From Mycoplasmopsis edwardii (GTDB taxonomy: Bacteria; Bacillota_I; Bacilli_A; Mycoplasmatales; Metamycoplasmataceae): DNA of 64,000 nucleotides. Under the pieces are notes generated by a model. That model was not told the origin of the DNA. It did no database searches and worked only from the letters and a program-made list of their open reading frames with translations. The translations under genes and the position numbers were made by a program. The DNA lies in NCBI RefSeq assembly GCF_900476105.1, contig NZ_LS991951.1, forward strand, positions 310,001-374,000, read 5' to 3'. Each line of letters starts with the position of its first letter. The stretch's first letter is position 1. Shown here piece by piece: positions 37,861 through 49,541 of the stretch.

Positions 37861-39152
37861 CTGGGAAAAATCATTCAGACACTTCCAAATGATTTTTTCG
37901 CATATTTAAAAGGAGAATATTTACGAGGCATTTAAAAACAGAAGAATGAGTAAAAATCTTTAACGTATATGATGATTTAAAAAATTGCAAGATCGGTAAA
38001 TTCAAATTCAAACAAAATTCTTTTTCTATTAAACAAAATTATTGGAATAAAGAATCATTAAAAAGAATGTTGAAAAAAGAAAAACGTATAATTTGAATAT
38101 AAATATTCAATCTAAAACTGGCAAAGCAAGCAAAAAAAGCAAAGGGTAGGCGGAAAGAAAAGGAAAGTTCTTGACTATACATGAATTGATACCCTAAAGA
38201 TGATGAAAAAGATGCGGTGATAAAAAATACTACAGAATTTTTAATGAAAATAACATTGATACCGATATCAAAAAAATTAAAGAAATAGAAAAACTTTCAT
38301 AGAGTAACATAACAAAGATTTTATTAATAGCAAGATCAATATATTATGAAAGGTTAAAGATTAAAAATCGAAGAAACAAAAACTTATTAGACACGAAGAA
38401 GTTATTCGTCAAAATTTTACTGATAACAAAATGAGATACGGAAGAAGAAGATTATCCAAATATTTACTTTTGACTTATAATATTGAAGTGAACCCAAGAA
38501 CCCTTGAAAACTATATTAAAAGATTAAGTTCATTCACTTTCGTACGTAGAAAAAAGAGACAAAACGAAGATAAAAATACTAATTTTAAGTTTACAGATTT
38601 GGTTCAAAGAGATTATATTTCAAGAAATAATGTAATTTATGCAACTGATGTAACTTATATACCAGCTCCAAAAGACATTAATCAAAATCATATTTACTTA
38701 TCAGCTATAATTGATCATAAAACAAAGTTTGTAACATATGAAATATCATTAAATAATGATACTCAATTAGTTTAAAATAGTATTAAAAATACAAAATTAA
38801 AAATAATTTTTTTACATTCAGATCATGGCTCTACATATTCTTCAATCGATTATATTAATAAAATTAAATCTTTAAACGAGAAGATATCAATGTCTATAAT
38901 TGGTAATAGTCTAAATAATCGTAAAAATTGAGTATTTTTTTCAATACTTAATAGCGAAATTTTTCCTGATTTTCTATGAAGTGTCGTCAAATGAATTTTG
39001 ATGAATTATCATACAAAATTAGAGAATTTGTAAATTGATATAATTATAAAAGAATAAAATTGTAAAAACAAAATCCTATTCGGATTTAATTTTGGATTAA
39101 ATTCAAGAATTGAATCCGAATAGGATTAAAGTGTCCGAAAACATTTCCCCTG
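37861..39152 (+). mobile_element. IS3-family insertion sequence, copy 2 (degenerate)
   Basis: Same family and similar ends to copy 1, in opposite orientation: left CTGGGAAAAATCATTCAGAC and right (inverted) CAGGGGAAATGTTTTCGGAC. The terminator hairpin of copy 1 is conserved near 39078-39125. The right end abuts the 5' end of an hsdS frame whose first part is missing, while the left flank is not hsdS, so a deletion or rearrangement accompanied this copy. Confidence 0.8.
37923..39065 (+). pseudogene. Decayed IS3-family transposase
   Basis: Aligned by eye to the intact transposase at 6412-7563. The start codon is changed to ACG (37923-37925). The N-terminal half is broken by frameshifts and stops. 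The clean remaining frame, 38431-38775, keeps MRYGRRRLSKYL and the first catalytic Asp (YATDVTYIPAP), then ends at a TAA where copy 1 reads LVLNN. The last catalytic segment is also altered (NNRKNWVFFSI in place of DNREIEYFFSI). It cannot make an active transposase. Confidence 0.85.
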
Positions 39153-39159
39153 TTTAAAG

Positions 39160-40956
39160 ATGTTTTCTGAAGAAAAATCAAACATTTCTTCAATAAGATT
39201 CAACGAATTCACTAACGCTTGAGAACAAGAAAAGTTGAGTAACTTAGGAAAGACATATTCAGGTTTGTCAGGTAAAACTAAAAAAGATTTCGGACACGGG
39301 AATGCTAAATACGTAACATACTTAAATGTCTTTAAAAATCCAATAACTAGCATATATGATTTAGATTTGATAAAAAAAGATACAAAACAAAATAGCGTGA
39401 AATACGGAGATATTTTTGTTACAACTTCTTCTGAAACTCCTGAAGAAGTAGGAATGACTTCTGTATGATCTTTTAATATAGAAAACGTTTATTTAAACTC
39501 CTTTTGTTTTAGTTTAAGATTCGATAACATTGACAGTTACGATATTTATTTCCTTGCAAATAATTTGAGAAATAAAAAAATGAGAAAAAAGATTATTTTA
39601 TTAGCTCAGGGAATATCTAGATTTAATATATCTAAACAGAAATTTATGAATATTAACATTGATTTCCCGAATATTAATGAGCAAAATAAAATTGGACAAA
39701 CCTTTCGTTTGTTAAATAACCTTATCACCCTTCATCATCGTAAGTTAAAGGCCATTGAAAATATTAAAAAGACACTATTAGATAAGATGTTTCCTGACGC
39801 GAAATTTAAGATTTCTTCTATAAAATCTAAGAAATTTACTCACACTTGAGAACAGGAAAAGTTGGGAAATTTATTAAATTATTATAATGGAGTATCTAAT
39901 GAAGCAAACCAGCTTAATAAAGGAAAATACAAAATAATAAACTTAAACTCCATATCTACAAATGGGTATTTAAAACCTTCTGGAAAATTTTTGAATTATT
40001 CAAAAGAAACACTTAAAAAAGATGATATTGTAATTATCCTTAGCGATATTGCCTTGGGTAAATTATTAGGTATGACTGCTGTTATTCCTTCGGATAATGA
40101 GTATGTTTTAAACCAAAGAGTAGGATTACTTAGAAATAATAATTATCAAAGAATTGATTCGCACTTTATTTCATTTTGCATAAATAGAAAGCAAAAAGAA
40201 ATAATGAAAAAAGGTGGTGGATCTTCTCAATTAAATTTATCAAAATGAAGTGTTATAAATTTTAAAATTAATATGACTGTTTTAAAAGAACAAGAGAAAA
40301 TATCTAAATTATTTAATAATTTAAAAACTCTTATCACCCTTCATCAGCGTAAGTTAAAAGCTCTTGAAAATATTAAAAAGACGCTATTAGATAAGATGTT
40401 TCCTGATGAAAAATCAAACATTCCTTCAATAAGATTCAAGGAATTCACTAACGCTTGAGAACAGGAAAAGTTGGGAAATATTTCAACAATTTTTACTGGA
40501 GAATTTATTCATCAAAATATGCAATCACATCTTTTTAAATTTCCTGTATATAATGGAGGGACAAATTTTACTGGTTTTTACAAATATTTTAATCAAGAAA
40601 AAGGAAAAATTGTTATGAGTTCAAGAGGCATTGGGGCAGGATTTGCAAATTATGTAGATTGCAATTTTTGAGCCGGAAATTCAGTGTTTTCTATTAATGT
40701 AAAAGAAAGCCATCTAAAGTTTGTATTTTGGAATTTAAAAAAACAAAAAAAACAAATTTCTAAATTAATAAAAAATTCCGGAATACCTTCATTATTATTA
40801 AATGATGTTTTGGATATTTTGATTTATACAACATCCTCTTTAGAAGAACAAAAAATTAGCAAAATACATGATTATTTAAATAACCTTATCACCCTTCATC
40901 AGCGTGGGCTTTTTTGGAGGGAAAATGAAGAAAAAATCAGAAATATTGTTTTATAA
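39160..40956 (+). CDS. hsdS: Three-TRD hsdS cassette (partial/silent type I specificity gene)
   Basis: One frame of 598 codons with TGA as Trp. It contains three target-recognition domains (about 39235-39700, 39862-40320, 40471-40870), each introduced by the conserved segment FTNAWEQEKLGN and followed by LITLHQRKLKALENIKKTLL. Normal HsdS proteins have two TRDs and about 380-420 residues. The first codons (MFSEEKSNISSIRF) match the middle of a normal HsdS, so the real 5' end is missing, next to the IS3 copy. The last conserved segment is cut at LITLHQR (base 40905) and runs into GLFWREN. No good ribosome binding site precedes the ATG. It is probably a storage cassette for recombination with the expressed hsdS at 44974-46119. 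It overlaps the recombinase start by 32 bases. Confidence 0.75.
40328..40476 (+). repeat. hsdS recombination repeat, plus-strand copy
   Basis: About 150 bases covering CTTATCACCCTTCATCAGCG to AACAGGAAAAGTTGGG. It is matched with only a few differences, in inverted orientation, at 45463-45606 inside the expressed hsdS. Further plus copies lie at 39160-39240, 39715-39870 (diverged) and 40884-40905 (truncated). Confidence 0.85.
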
Positions 40957-41848
40957 ATATTTTCAAAATTGAATATATGTTTATAAAAAAGGTTCTATAA
41001 GAAAGGTTAGTTTTATGAAATATGAGCTATCGCTTGATTGAATAATAAAACTAGCACCAGAATTAAGATTATGCGATATTGATAGAACAAATTATCAAAA
41101 ATTACTCAATGATTATGCATATTATCACGAGAGACAAACAACAATGGATTTTCATCACCATTTAAAAAGTTGTTTATTAGATGCGTTTGATGAAGGTTTA
41201 TTAGATAATGATCCAACAAGAAAGGTTGTTGTAAAAGGCAAACCACCTAGAGCTAAAAGACAAAAATTTTTAAGTCAGTTTGAATTACAATTACTTTTAA
41301 AATCTTTAAAACTAAAAGATAAATTAAACCCTGATTGGTTATTACTATTGATAGCTAAAACTGGATTAAGGTTTTCTGAGGCTATAGCAATAACCCCTGA
41401 AGATTTTGATTTTGCTAAGCAAACTTTAAATATTTCTAAAACATGAAATTATAAAGAAAATGGTGGTTTTTTACCAACTAAAAATAAATCATTAATAAGA
41501 AAAATACCGCTAGATTGATTAACGATATCACAATTTTCTGGGTTAATTAAGGATTTGCCTGTTGATAAACCAATTTTTTTATTAAAAGAAAAAATTTATA
41601 ATTCGACTATAAATGACACTCTTAAAAGAAGGTGTAAAATAGCTAATGTACCTATAATAACAATTCATGGACTTAGACACACGCATGCATCTATTTTATT
41701 ATATGCAGGTGTTTCTATTGCTTCTGTTGCAAAACGTTTAGGGCATTCAAGTATGAACACAACGGAAAGAATTTACTTACACATTATAAATGAACTCGAA
41801 AATAAAGATATTGATGTTGTAATGCGCTCGATATCTAGTTTAAATTAG
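40925..41848 (+). CDS. Tyrosine recombinase (XerC/D- or phage-integrase-like)
   Basis: A 307-residue site-specific recombinase starting at the ATG at 40925 behind GGAGGG; this start includes TGA Trp codons and gives a complete N-terminal core-binding domain (about 15-110). The catalytic domain shows Arg in KTGLRFSEA, Lys in the PTKNKS beta-turn region, His-x-x-Arg in HGLRHTHAS, His in LGHSS, and the nucleophile Tyr in ERIYLHI. It overlaps the 3' end of the three-TRD hsdS cassette and is convergent with hsdR. Recombinases at this position in type I loci (for example in Mycoplasma pulmonis, from memory) invert or swap hsdS segments to change specificity. That role is inferred from position and the inverted repeats; it could otherwise be a phage relic. 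Confidence 0.88.
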
Positions 41849-41866
41849 AAAAATAAATAAGCCCAC

Positions 41867-41899
41867 AAAAAAATATAGGTTTTAACCCCTATATTTTTC
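41867..41899. terminator. Bidirectional terminator between recombinase and hsdR
   Basis: Arms AAAAATATAGG and CCTATATTTTT with a short loop lie between the convergent recombinase and hsdR genes; the hsdR stop codon is inside. Confidence 0.75.
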
Positions 41900-44800
41900 T
41901 TTTAAATTTTTAATTTGTTTTTTTAGCTCATCCTTCAATTCCAATCTTTGAGGTCCTTTTAACTCTGTAAAACTTCAAAGTCTATCAAAGTTATTATTTT
42001 TTTCTATATCATCAGGCTCTATGTAAATTTCTGTTATAAATTCTAGGATCTTTTCTTCACTAATTAAAAATTTATTTGAAATTTCATTCACAAGTTTATT
42101 TATAGAGAGTTTTTTTCTTTCTCTAACATATTCTTGTAAGCTTTTATCATATTTTCCTTGGCGGTGTTTATCATACCATTCTTTTATAAGTTCGTTGTCT
42201 GGAGAAGAAGTATAACTTAAAATTTCATCAACCTGATCCTTAGTCGCATTTTTTAACTCTTTCTCAAGTTTTATAAAAAATTCTTTATCATATTCTTCAG
42301 TTCTGGCATTTGTATTAATATATTCTAATGAATCATAAAATATATTTACATCAGGATCAAATTCATATTCATCTTTTTCGCTAGGTAATTGTGCTAAAAT
42401 TCTATTTATATCTCTTATTTTGGGGTCTATTGTTTTTTCTATTTTACTATCAAATTCGATATTTTTACCATGTATTTCTCAATCAAAACCTAACAAACTA
42501 ACATTTCGCATTTTGCTGGCGAGAGAAAGTAAATGCCTTAAAAGTTTTTTGATTTTTTTAATTTTTTCAACATCTTCATACTCAAAATTTTGTGGTATTC
42601 TTTCGAATCATTTTAAATTTAAATCTGTAAGTAAATTTGATATTTCTTGAAAATTTTTGTTGATATCAGGGAAATGTTCTTCTAATTTTTTTGCACTTAT
42701 TTCTTCTAAATTCTGAAAGGAATATTTTTTAAATGACTCTTGTACTTCTTGTTTCATATGGTTAGGTTTTCTATAAAAAAAAGATCTTCCATATTTTTTA
42801 TTTGAGTGCAATAATTTTCTATTAGTTCTAGAAACATTTTGAATTAATTCATAAGATTTTGGTGTTTTATCAAAGTAAACGGTTTGAATATATTTTGAAT
42901 CAAAACCTGTTAACATTTGGTTGACAACAATTAATAAATCTAAAACTTTGCCTTCTTTCTTTCTTTTTAGCCTAGTTGAGATATCTTTCTTAAACTCAGA
43001 ATATTCATAAATTTTTTGATCGAAATCTGCTTCATATTTTGAATACAATTTTTCAAAAAATTCTTCATGTACTTCAATTTTTTGCGGTGATTCTTCGTTG
43101 TTTTCTGTTTTAGTAAATAACACTGTAAATTTAAAATTTTTAATTTTTTCATTCTCTGAATTTTCTATATGATTTTCAAAAATATTAAAATACTTCATAG
43201 CATCTTGAATATTTGAAGTTGCCAGCAATGATGAGTAAGGTGTTTCTTGATTTGAATAATCAGATAAAATATCCTCTACAACCAAATTTTTAAACAAATC
43301 AGAATCATAGATGTATTCAATTTCTTTTTCTAATTTAATAAGTTTATTTAAATTGTTCGATTTCTCTGTAAATTCTTCTATTATACTTTGTACTTTATAA
43401 GAAATAGAGTTTTGCTCATTTTTAAAATCATTTTTAAAATCAACGATTGAATTAAAACTATTTAATCTTTCTAAACAATATTCATTATTATTTTTTTCAT
43501 TACATTTAAATGCTCATTTATATAATTTTTCAAAGATCAAATATTTGAACGCAAATTTTAATACTTGATCATGAATAATTGAGTCTCCCATAGTGTATCT
43601 ATCTAATTGTTCTCCAAAAATATCTTCAGTAGTCAATTCATTATTATCGAAAATGGGAGTTCCTGTAAATCCAAAAATAATTGTCCTTTTATTAAATAAT
43701 TTTTTAATATCCTTCATCATCTCACTACTTGTGCTTCTATGAGCTTCATCAAAAATTAAAACAATTCTTTTTTTGTCAATTATATGTTTATATGTTTCTG
43801 ATTGTTTAGATAATTTGTTTATAGATGTAACAATGATTTTTTGTTCTTTAGATTTTATATGTTTACTTAAATCTTTTGCTGAAGATGTTTCTTCAATATC
43901 TTCTTTTTTATCGATATAAATACCAAATTCTTCATAGGTTTGATCAACTAATTCTATTCTATCAGCAACAAAAATTACTATATCTGCTAAATTATAATCT
44001 ATTATCAAAGAACTTGCTTTAAAACTTGTGAAAGTTTTTCCGGATCCTGTAGAGTGTCAAATGTAACCTCCTTTTATAGGTTTATCACAATCCGCTTCTG
44101 ATAAATTACTTTTTTTAATTTTTTCTAATATCTTTTTCACTGCGTAATATTGATAACTTCTTAACATTTTTAATTCATTTTTGTCAGCCATAGTGTAATG
44201 ACAAATCAATTCTAATGATTTAGGAATTGATAAAAAGTCTCTAACAACATCTTCTCAATAATTAATTTCTTTATGTTCGTTTTTGTTATACCATTTTTGA
44301 AAATTTAACTCTTTATTTCTGAGAGCATACTTCATTGAATAAGGTGTCATAGCAATAACAATATGAACCAATTTTAGTATTCCAGAATATATCGATCTAT
44401 TGTGCAAGTCATAATTTTCTATGTTATTAGTGGCACGATCAATTGATTTATCATCTCTTTTTAATTCAATATGTATTAAAGGCATTCCGTTTATTAACAA
44501 TAAAAGATCTGGTCTTTTATCGTCATCTTTTTGATCTTTGGTTCTAAATTGTCTTGCTATTTGGAAATAATTTTTTCCGCCATCATCATTAAATTGAAAT
44601 TTATTTATTAAACTTAAGTTAATTTGTTCTTCACCTCTTCTCAGCACTCCTCATGTATTTTTTTTAATCATATTTGTGTTAATTGACGAAATATTTTCAT
44701 AGTTATTTATAGAATTTATTAAAGTTTTTAACTCATCTTTTGTTATTGGTTGACCCTTTAACTTTTCTCTATTCATATGGTTTAATATTTTTAATCAATT

Positions 44801-44958
44801 TAACTCCAAATCCTCGATTGTTGCGTTATTTAATTCATCTTTTATACCGATTTCATGGTTAATATTATTTCTCCACCCATTTTCTAATAATTTTTTATTA
44901 ATTTAGTTTCAAAATCATATTCATTTTTGAAATCATTGTTGTAGTTTGAATTTGTCAT
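41882..44958 (-). pseudogene. hsdR: Type I restriction endonuclease subunit R, frameshifted near the start
   Basis: HsdR supplies translocase and nuclease activity of type I restriction. The ATG at 44958 has a good ribosome binding site (AAGGGGGGC) 15 bases after hsdS, but the frame hits TAG after 24 codons. A one-base deletion in an A/T run of six (44891-44896) explains this: adding one base gives ETKLIKKLLENGWRNN and opens a frame of about 1025 residues, normal for HsdR. After the break the nuclease core is visible (DLLLLINGMPLIHIELKRD), then helicase motifs Walker A WHSTGSGKT, DEAH in FDEAHRS, TGTP, and motif VI-like SRTNR. An in-frame internal ATG at 44776 could give a protein lacking about 60 residues. 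Could be phase-off, decay or sequencing error. Confidence 0.85.
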
Positions 44959-44973
44959 ATTTGCCCCCCTTTT

Positions 44974-46119
44974 TTATGGAAACATCTTTTCTAATAGTGT
45001 TTTTTTTATGTTTTCTATCTTTTTTATTTTACGCTGATGAAGGGTGATAAGGTTATTTAGTGAATCTAATAATTTTGATATTTTCTCTTGTTCTTTTAAG
45101 TTTGTCACAAAAATATTCATATTTCCATACTCTGAAAAATATAAATGTTTAATAGTTGAGCCTATAGAAAATTTTAATAATTTTTCAACTTTTATTGAAT
45201 GAAATAAAAACTCAGTCAAATAATTAGAGTTCGGATATATCCCCTCAATCGTAGATGTAAAATTGGAATTAGGGGGTAATATAAGTTTTTTACCTACCGA
45301 ACCATCCTTAACTATTAATATTGAACTTTTATCATTGAACTTTGGAGGAAAAACAGTCTTGCCAATATAACCATTAACTCCATACAAATTGTATTTACCA
45401 CTTTTGTCAATATCATTAATTTTTATAAAACTTTTGTATGATTGAGATATCTCTCCCAACTTTTCCTGTTCTCAAGCGTTAGTGAATTCTTCGAATCTTA
45501 TAGAAGGAATGTTTGATTTTTCATCAGGAAACATCTTATCTAGTAGCGTCATTTTAATATTTTCAAGAGCTTTTAACTTACGCTGATGAAGGGTGATAAG
45601 GTTGTTTAAGTGCAAAAACAATTTAGATATGTTATTTTCTTCATGTAAACTTGTAACTAGTACTTTACAACCTAATATTATAGAATTTGATAGATTTGTT
45701 TGGTTAACCTTGTCATCAAAACTTAAGAAGTATTTGTTCCTATTTAATATCAAGTTAATAAATTTAGCATTATGAATTCCTGAAACTTTAAATGATCCTA
45801 TTCTTTGATTTAAAGTAAATTTATTGTTTTCTTCTATAATAACTGTCTTTGCAAGCGCTTTACCATTAGGGATATCACTTAGAACCATAACAATTTCATC
45901 CTTAAACAATGGTGTTAAACAAATGTTTGATCTTTTAATAATTTCTTTGTTAGATGAGATAAATTTAGAATTAATAATAATATATTTTCCGTTTTTTTGT
46001 ACATATTGTTCATGAGCTTTACCGTTCTTAAACTTACAAATATCTCCCAACTTTTCCTGTTCTCAAGCGTTAGTGAATTCTTTGAATCTTATAGAAGGTC
46101 ATAAAATATTTTTATTCAT
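44974..46119 (-). CDS. hsdS: Type I RM specificity subunit HsdS (expressed copy)
   Basis: A 381-residue specificity subunit with two TRDs that together read the two halves of the target sequence. Each TRD is preceded by FTNAWEQEKLG and followed by the helical spacer LITLHQRKLKALENIK. TRD1 spans about residues 25-185 and TRD2 about 215-360. The first ATG at 46119 overlaps the hsdM stop by eight bases (translational coupling), and the stop is 15 bases before hsdR. The central conserved segment is almost identical, in inverted orientation, to that of the plus-strand cassette at 40328-40476, so its TRDs can be exchanged by inversion or gene conversion. The target sequence cannot be predicted by eye. 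Confidence 0.92.
45463..45606 (-). repeat. hsdS recombination repeat, minus-strand copy
   Basis: Inverted partner of 40328-40476. A second, shorter minus copy lies at 46025-46105 (start of hsdS) and a third, diverged one at 44984-45056 (end of hsdS). All include either the GCGTTAGTGAATTC or the ACGCTGATGAAGGGTGATAA core on the plus strand. Confidence 0.85.
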
Positions 46120-48787
46120 TTTTTATCCCGCCCAAAATTTTAATTAGTTCATCTAAAGCTTTTTTATCGTATTCGTCTCCGTTCAATTCAGAAAGTAAGT
46201 TTTTTAATTCATTTTCATTTTTCTCAATTTCAGTATTAATTTCATTTAAGGTGTCATTATATTTATTGAATAAGTGTTCGATTTTTTCAATAAAAATTTC
46301 CATTTCTTTGTTAGCGTTATTTACCAATTTTTCTGCAATTTCATGTGTTCACTTATAAAATAATAATTGATAAAATTCTTCTTTATTTAAAGAGTTGTAT
46401 CTTTCTAAAGAGTTTTTTATTAACGAATCTTCCATTATTTTTAAATTATTTTTTACTCTTACCATTTCATTGTATTTTTCGTGGGCTAAAATTAATTTTT
46501 CACTTAAATTTTTATTTTCTATCAGATTAGGTTTCTTTGAAAGTGTTGTAACAATTTTAGACAATTCTTTAGTATCAAAACCATTTTCTTTAAAAACAGG
46601 TATATCTTTTTCTTCGTCATCAATTGATTCAAAAATATCTTTTATTTCATTCTCAATAAATTCTATTTTTTCTTTTGATTCTGATATTAAATTTAATTCT
46701 CTTTTAAAATAGTTTTCAATAATTATATTTTTGTTCAAAATTCTTGCATCTCATTCTTTTACATTAGAATTTTTATCTTTTATTTCTAGTTTTTCTTCGT
46801 TTTTTATCTCTTCAAAAGAAATATTGTCTCTCATATAATTTTTCAAAATATCAATATCTTGTTTTAATTCTTCAAATTTTTCAATAGCAATTTGATAAAT
46901 GTCATATTTTTCTATAAAATCATCATCATCTTTTTTTAGAATATACTTTTCTAAATTATTTTCAAAATCAAAAATATTTGTTATTTTTATTTCATCAAAT
47001 GAGCCAATATTATTTTTGAATACATTCTTAATTTCGTTCCCTATTGATTTATTGTCATTTATAAATTTTATTACATCAAAATCATTTAAAATTTCTTTTC
47101 TTAATTCTTCTTCTTTTTTATTTAATAGATAATATCCATCATTTCTTTTTGACATTATTTTTTCTTTTACATTTTTAAATTTATTTCAATATTTATTCAA
47201 AGAAGATAATTCTTGTTCTGATACTCCGCCGTACATAGTTGAATATAAGTCAAAAATATCTTCTTTTTCAAAATTATCAATATACCTAGAAATATTTAAG
47301 TTGTATTCATTATTTCTTATTTCGTCAATAGACACAATTCTTGAGAATCCTTCTTTTTCAATTCTATTGTTAACAATATCAGCCATTTTTATAATATGAG
47401 ATTTATCGAGTTTATTTTTATTTCCATCTTTAGAGAATAATTTTGAAGCATCAACAAACATGAAATCATCAGTTTTTTTATTTTCCTTCAAAATCATTAT
47501 AATAGTTGAAATACCTGTTCCCATAAACATATTATTTGGTAAACCAATAATCGTATCTATTTTTTGTTTTTCAACTAATGTTTTTCTTATTTCTAACTCA
47601 GAACCACCTCTAAACAGTACTCCATGAGGAAGTACTATTGCCATTATTCCATCATTGTCTAAGTGATATAAAGAGTGTAATAAAAATGCATAATCAGCCT
47701 TTGATTTAGGTGCGAGACCATAAGACATGAAGCGAGGGTCATTATTTTTATTTTCGGGTTTTCACGGTTGTGAATAAGGTGGATTTGCAACAATTGCCTT
47801 AACCCTTCTGTCATCATGGGTGTTTGCAGGTCAATCATCTTCCAAAGTATCTGCTTGTCTTATTAATATTAATTCAGGATCAATGTTATGCATTATCAAA
47901 TTCATGCGCAAAGTGTTGAAAGAAGTAGATTTAATTTCTTGAGCAATATATTTTATACTAATATCCTTTTGAATTTCATCCATATGTTTTTGGAATTTTT
48001 CTGCTACCCTAATTAGTAATGATCCTGAACCCGCGGTAGGATCATAGATTCTTAATGGTACATTATTGTTATGTTTAAGTTGACTTAAGTGGTGAGAGAT
48101 AATTTCTGACATTAATATACTTGCTTCTATAGGTGTATAGAATTCCCCGGCTTTTTTACCTGCTGATGACGCAAACATACCTATTAAATATTGATAAATA
48201 AAACCTAAAACATCATAATCCTGTTTTTTTGTTGGGATTTCATCAATAATTTTAACTACTTTTTTAAGAGTATCTTCTTTTTTTATCTTTTGTATTGAAG
48301 AATAAAATTCGTTAAAAATATTTTTATATAAAATAGCATCTTTTTCACTTAATTCTCGTATTACACTATTAAAATTATTTATAGAATCTATAATGTAATT
48401 TCTATCAAAAATATTTTTATATTCCTTTTTATTTCATGTTGAAAATAAATATTTGTATGGTATAAAATACTTTAGTCTATCTTTTATAGATTCAATTAAA
48501 TTAGGGTGACTCTTATTATCTAAATCTTCTATATATACAACTGGTTGATCTTTGTATATTATTTCTTCACCTTTTTCATATAAACAAAAATCATCATTTT
48601 TATCCAATAATATTTCTTCTTGTTTAGAAGACAAAAATTTATAGAAAATTAAACCAAGAATAATTTTGTCATATTCTGTTGCATCAAGTTCTGATCTTAA
48701 CTGATTTGCTGCAGCCCATACTTTATTACTTAATTCTTGTTTACTTATTTTTCTAAATTCTTTATTTTTTTCAATATTTTCGTTCAT
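46112..48787 (-). CDS. hsdM: Type I RM methyltransferase subunit HsdM (long form)
   Basis: An 891-residue DNA adenine methyltransferase that with HsdS protects host DNA. It starts at 48787 behind AAGGAGCATAG. An N-terminal helical domain (1-160) is followed by the methylase core: SAM-binding YDPTAGSGSLL near residue 240 and catalytic NPPY (IVANPPYSQPW) near 335. From about 530 there is a 360-residue Lys/Glu-rich coiled-coil tail not found in short HsdM proteins (about 500 residues); it may be a built-in assembly arm. It leads the operon hsdM-hsdS-hsdR. All Trp codons in the core are TGA. It looks intact, so methylation may continue even though hsdR is broken. Confidence 0.92.
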
Positions 48788-48919
48788 CTATGCTCCTTAT
48801 TTTTATTATTAATTTATACTAATATTTTAATTATAGATTATTTAGTAATTAAAAAGAATCAAAATAACTAAAATTACATTTAATTTTAGAATTTATTATT
48901 AATCATTTATTATCAAATT

Positions 48920-48962
48920 AAAAATGAAAATTACCAACATTCCGTTGGTGATTTTCATTTTT
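48920..48962 (-). terminator. Terminator after the membrane protein gene
   Basis: Arms of 19 bases (AAAAATGAAAATTACCAAC and complement, one unpaired base) with a five-base loop and a T run, about 65 bases after the stop codon at 49028. Confidence 0.7.
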
Positions 48963-49027
48963 ATTTTTTATACTTTGCAAATTTATTAATCAAAAAGACT
49001 AAACATAAATTATTAAACTTTTTATAC

Positions 49028-49528
49028 TTATTTTCTTTCTCTTTCTTCATTTATCATGTCATCAACCAATTTACCGATTTGATCTAAATCTTCTTTTTTG
49101 TCATTCTTTGTATTTAACAATAATAAGGCAGTTGATCTTTTGCTTGTGTCTTTTATACGATTAATTCTACTATTAATATTTGAATAAGAATTTCGATTTT
49201 TAAGAGCATGCCGATCTAATGCTCTTTCGACAAGTGATCTAACACAATAAGCATACATAAAAGGAATAAATATTATCGTAATATTACATATTGCAAAAAA
49301 TATCCATAAATTTTTCCCTTCTCTCTTCTCTATTACAGCAACCGTTATTGATAAGATAACAGATATTAAATAAGCAAAAAGAGAAGTCAATACTAATATT
49401 GTTTGTGTTGTGGTTTTGAAAATTTCACTAAATTCTTGTTCGAATATGAATACCAACAAAGATATTGCAAAAATCGGTAAATAATACATATTTAAGATAA
49501 AGATTATTATTTTGAAGCTAAGTTTCAT
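49028..49528 (-). CDS. Membrane protein of unknown function, next to defence genes
   Basis: A 166-residue protein with three hydrophobic helices (about residues 4-28, 43-66 and 75-98) and a polar, charged C-terminal tail of about 65 residues rich in Arg, Lys and Asn. It starts at 49528, 13 bases after the stop of the DUF262 gene, with AAAGGAGAATT as ribosome binding site, so the two genes form an operon. A terminator follows. Small membrane proteins coupled to nucleases are seen in several defence systems, but I recognise no family, and an effector or immunity role would be a guess. Confidence 0.7.
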   Translation of the reverse strand: MKLSFKIIIFILNMYYLPIFAISLLVFIFEQEFSEIFKTTTQTILVLTSLFAYLISVILSITVAVIEKREGKNLWIFFAICNITIIFIPFMYAYCVRSLVERALDRHALKNRNSYSNINSRINRIKDTSKRSTALLLLNTKNDKKEDLDQIGKLVDDMINEERERK

Positions 49529-49541
49529 TTTAATTCTCCTT

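Noticed and set aside
38431..38775. Separate small gene of 114 residues
   Set aside because: It aligns throughout with the intact IS3 transposase and is only its surviving middle part.
49531..49541. Stop codon at 49531 for the DUF262 gene
   Set aside because: Counting the frame codon by codon shows that the gene ends at the TAA at 49542-49544.
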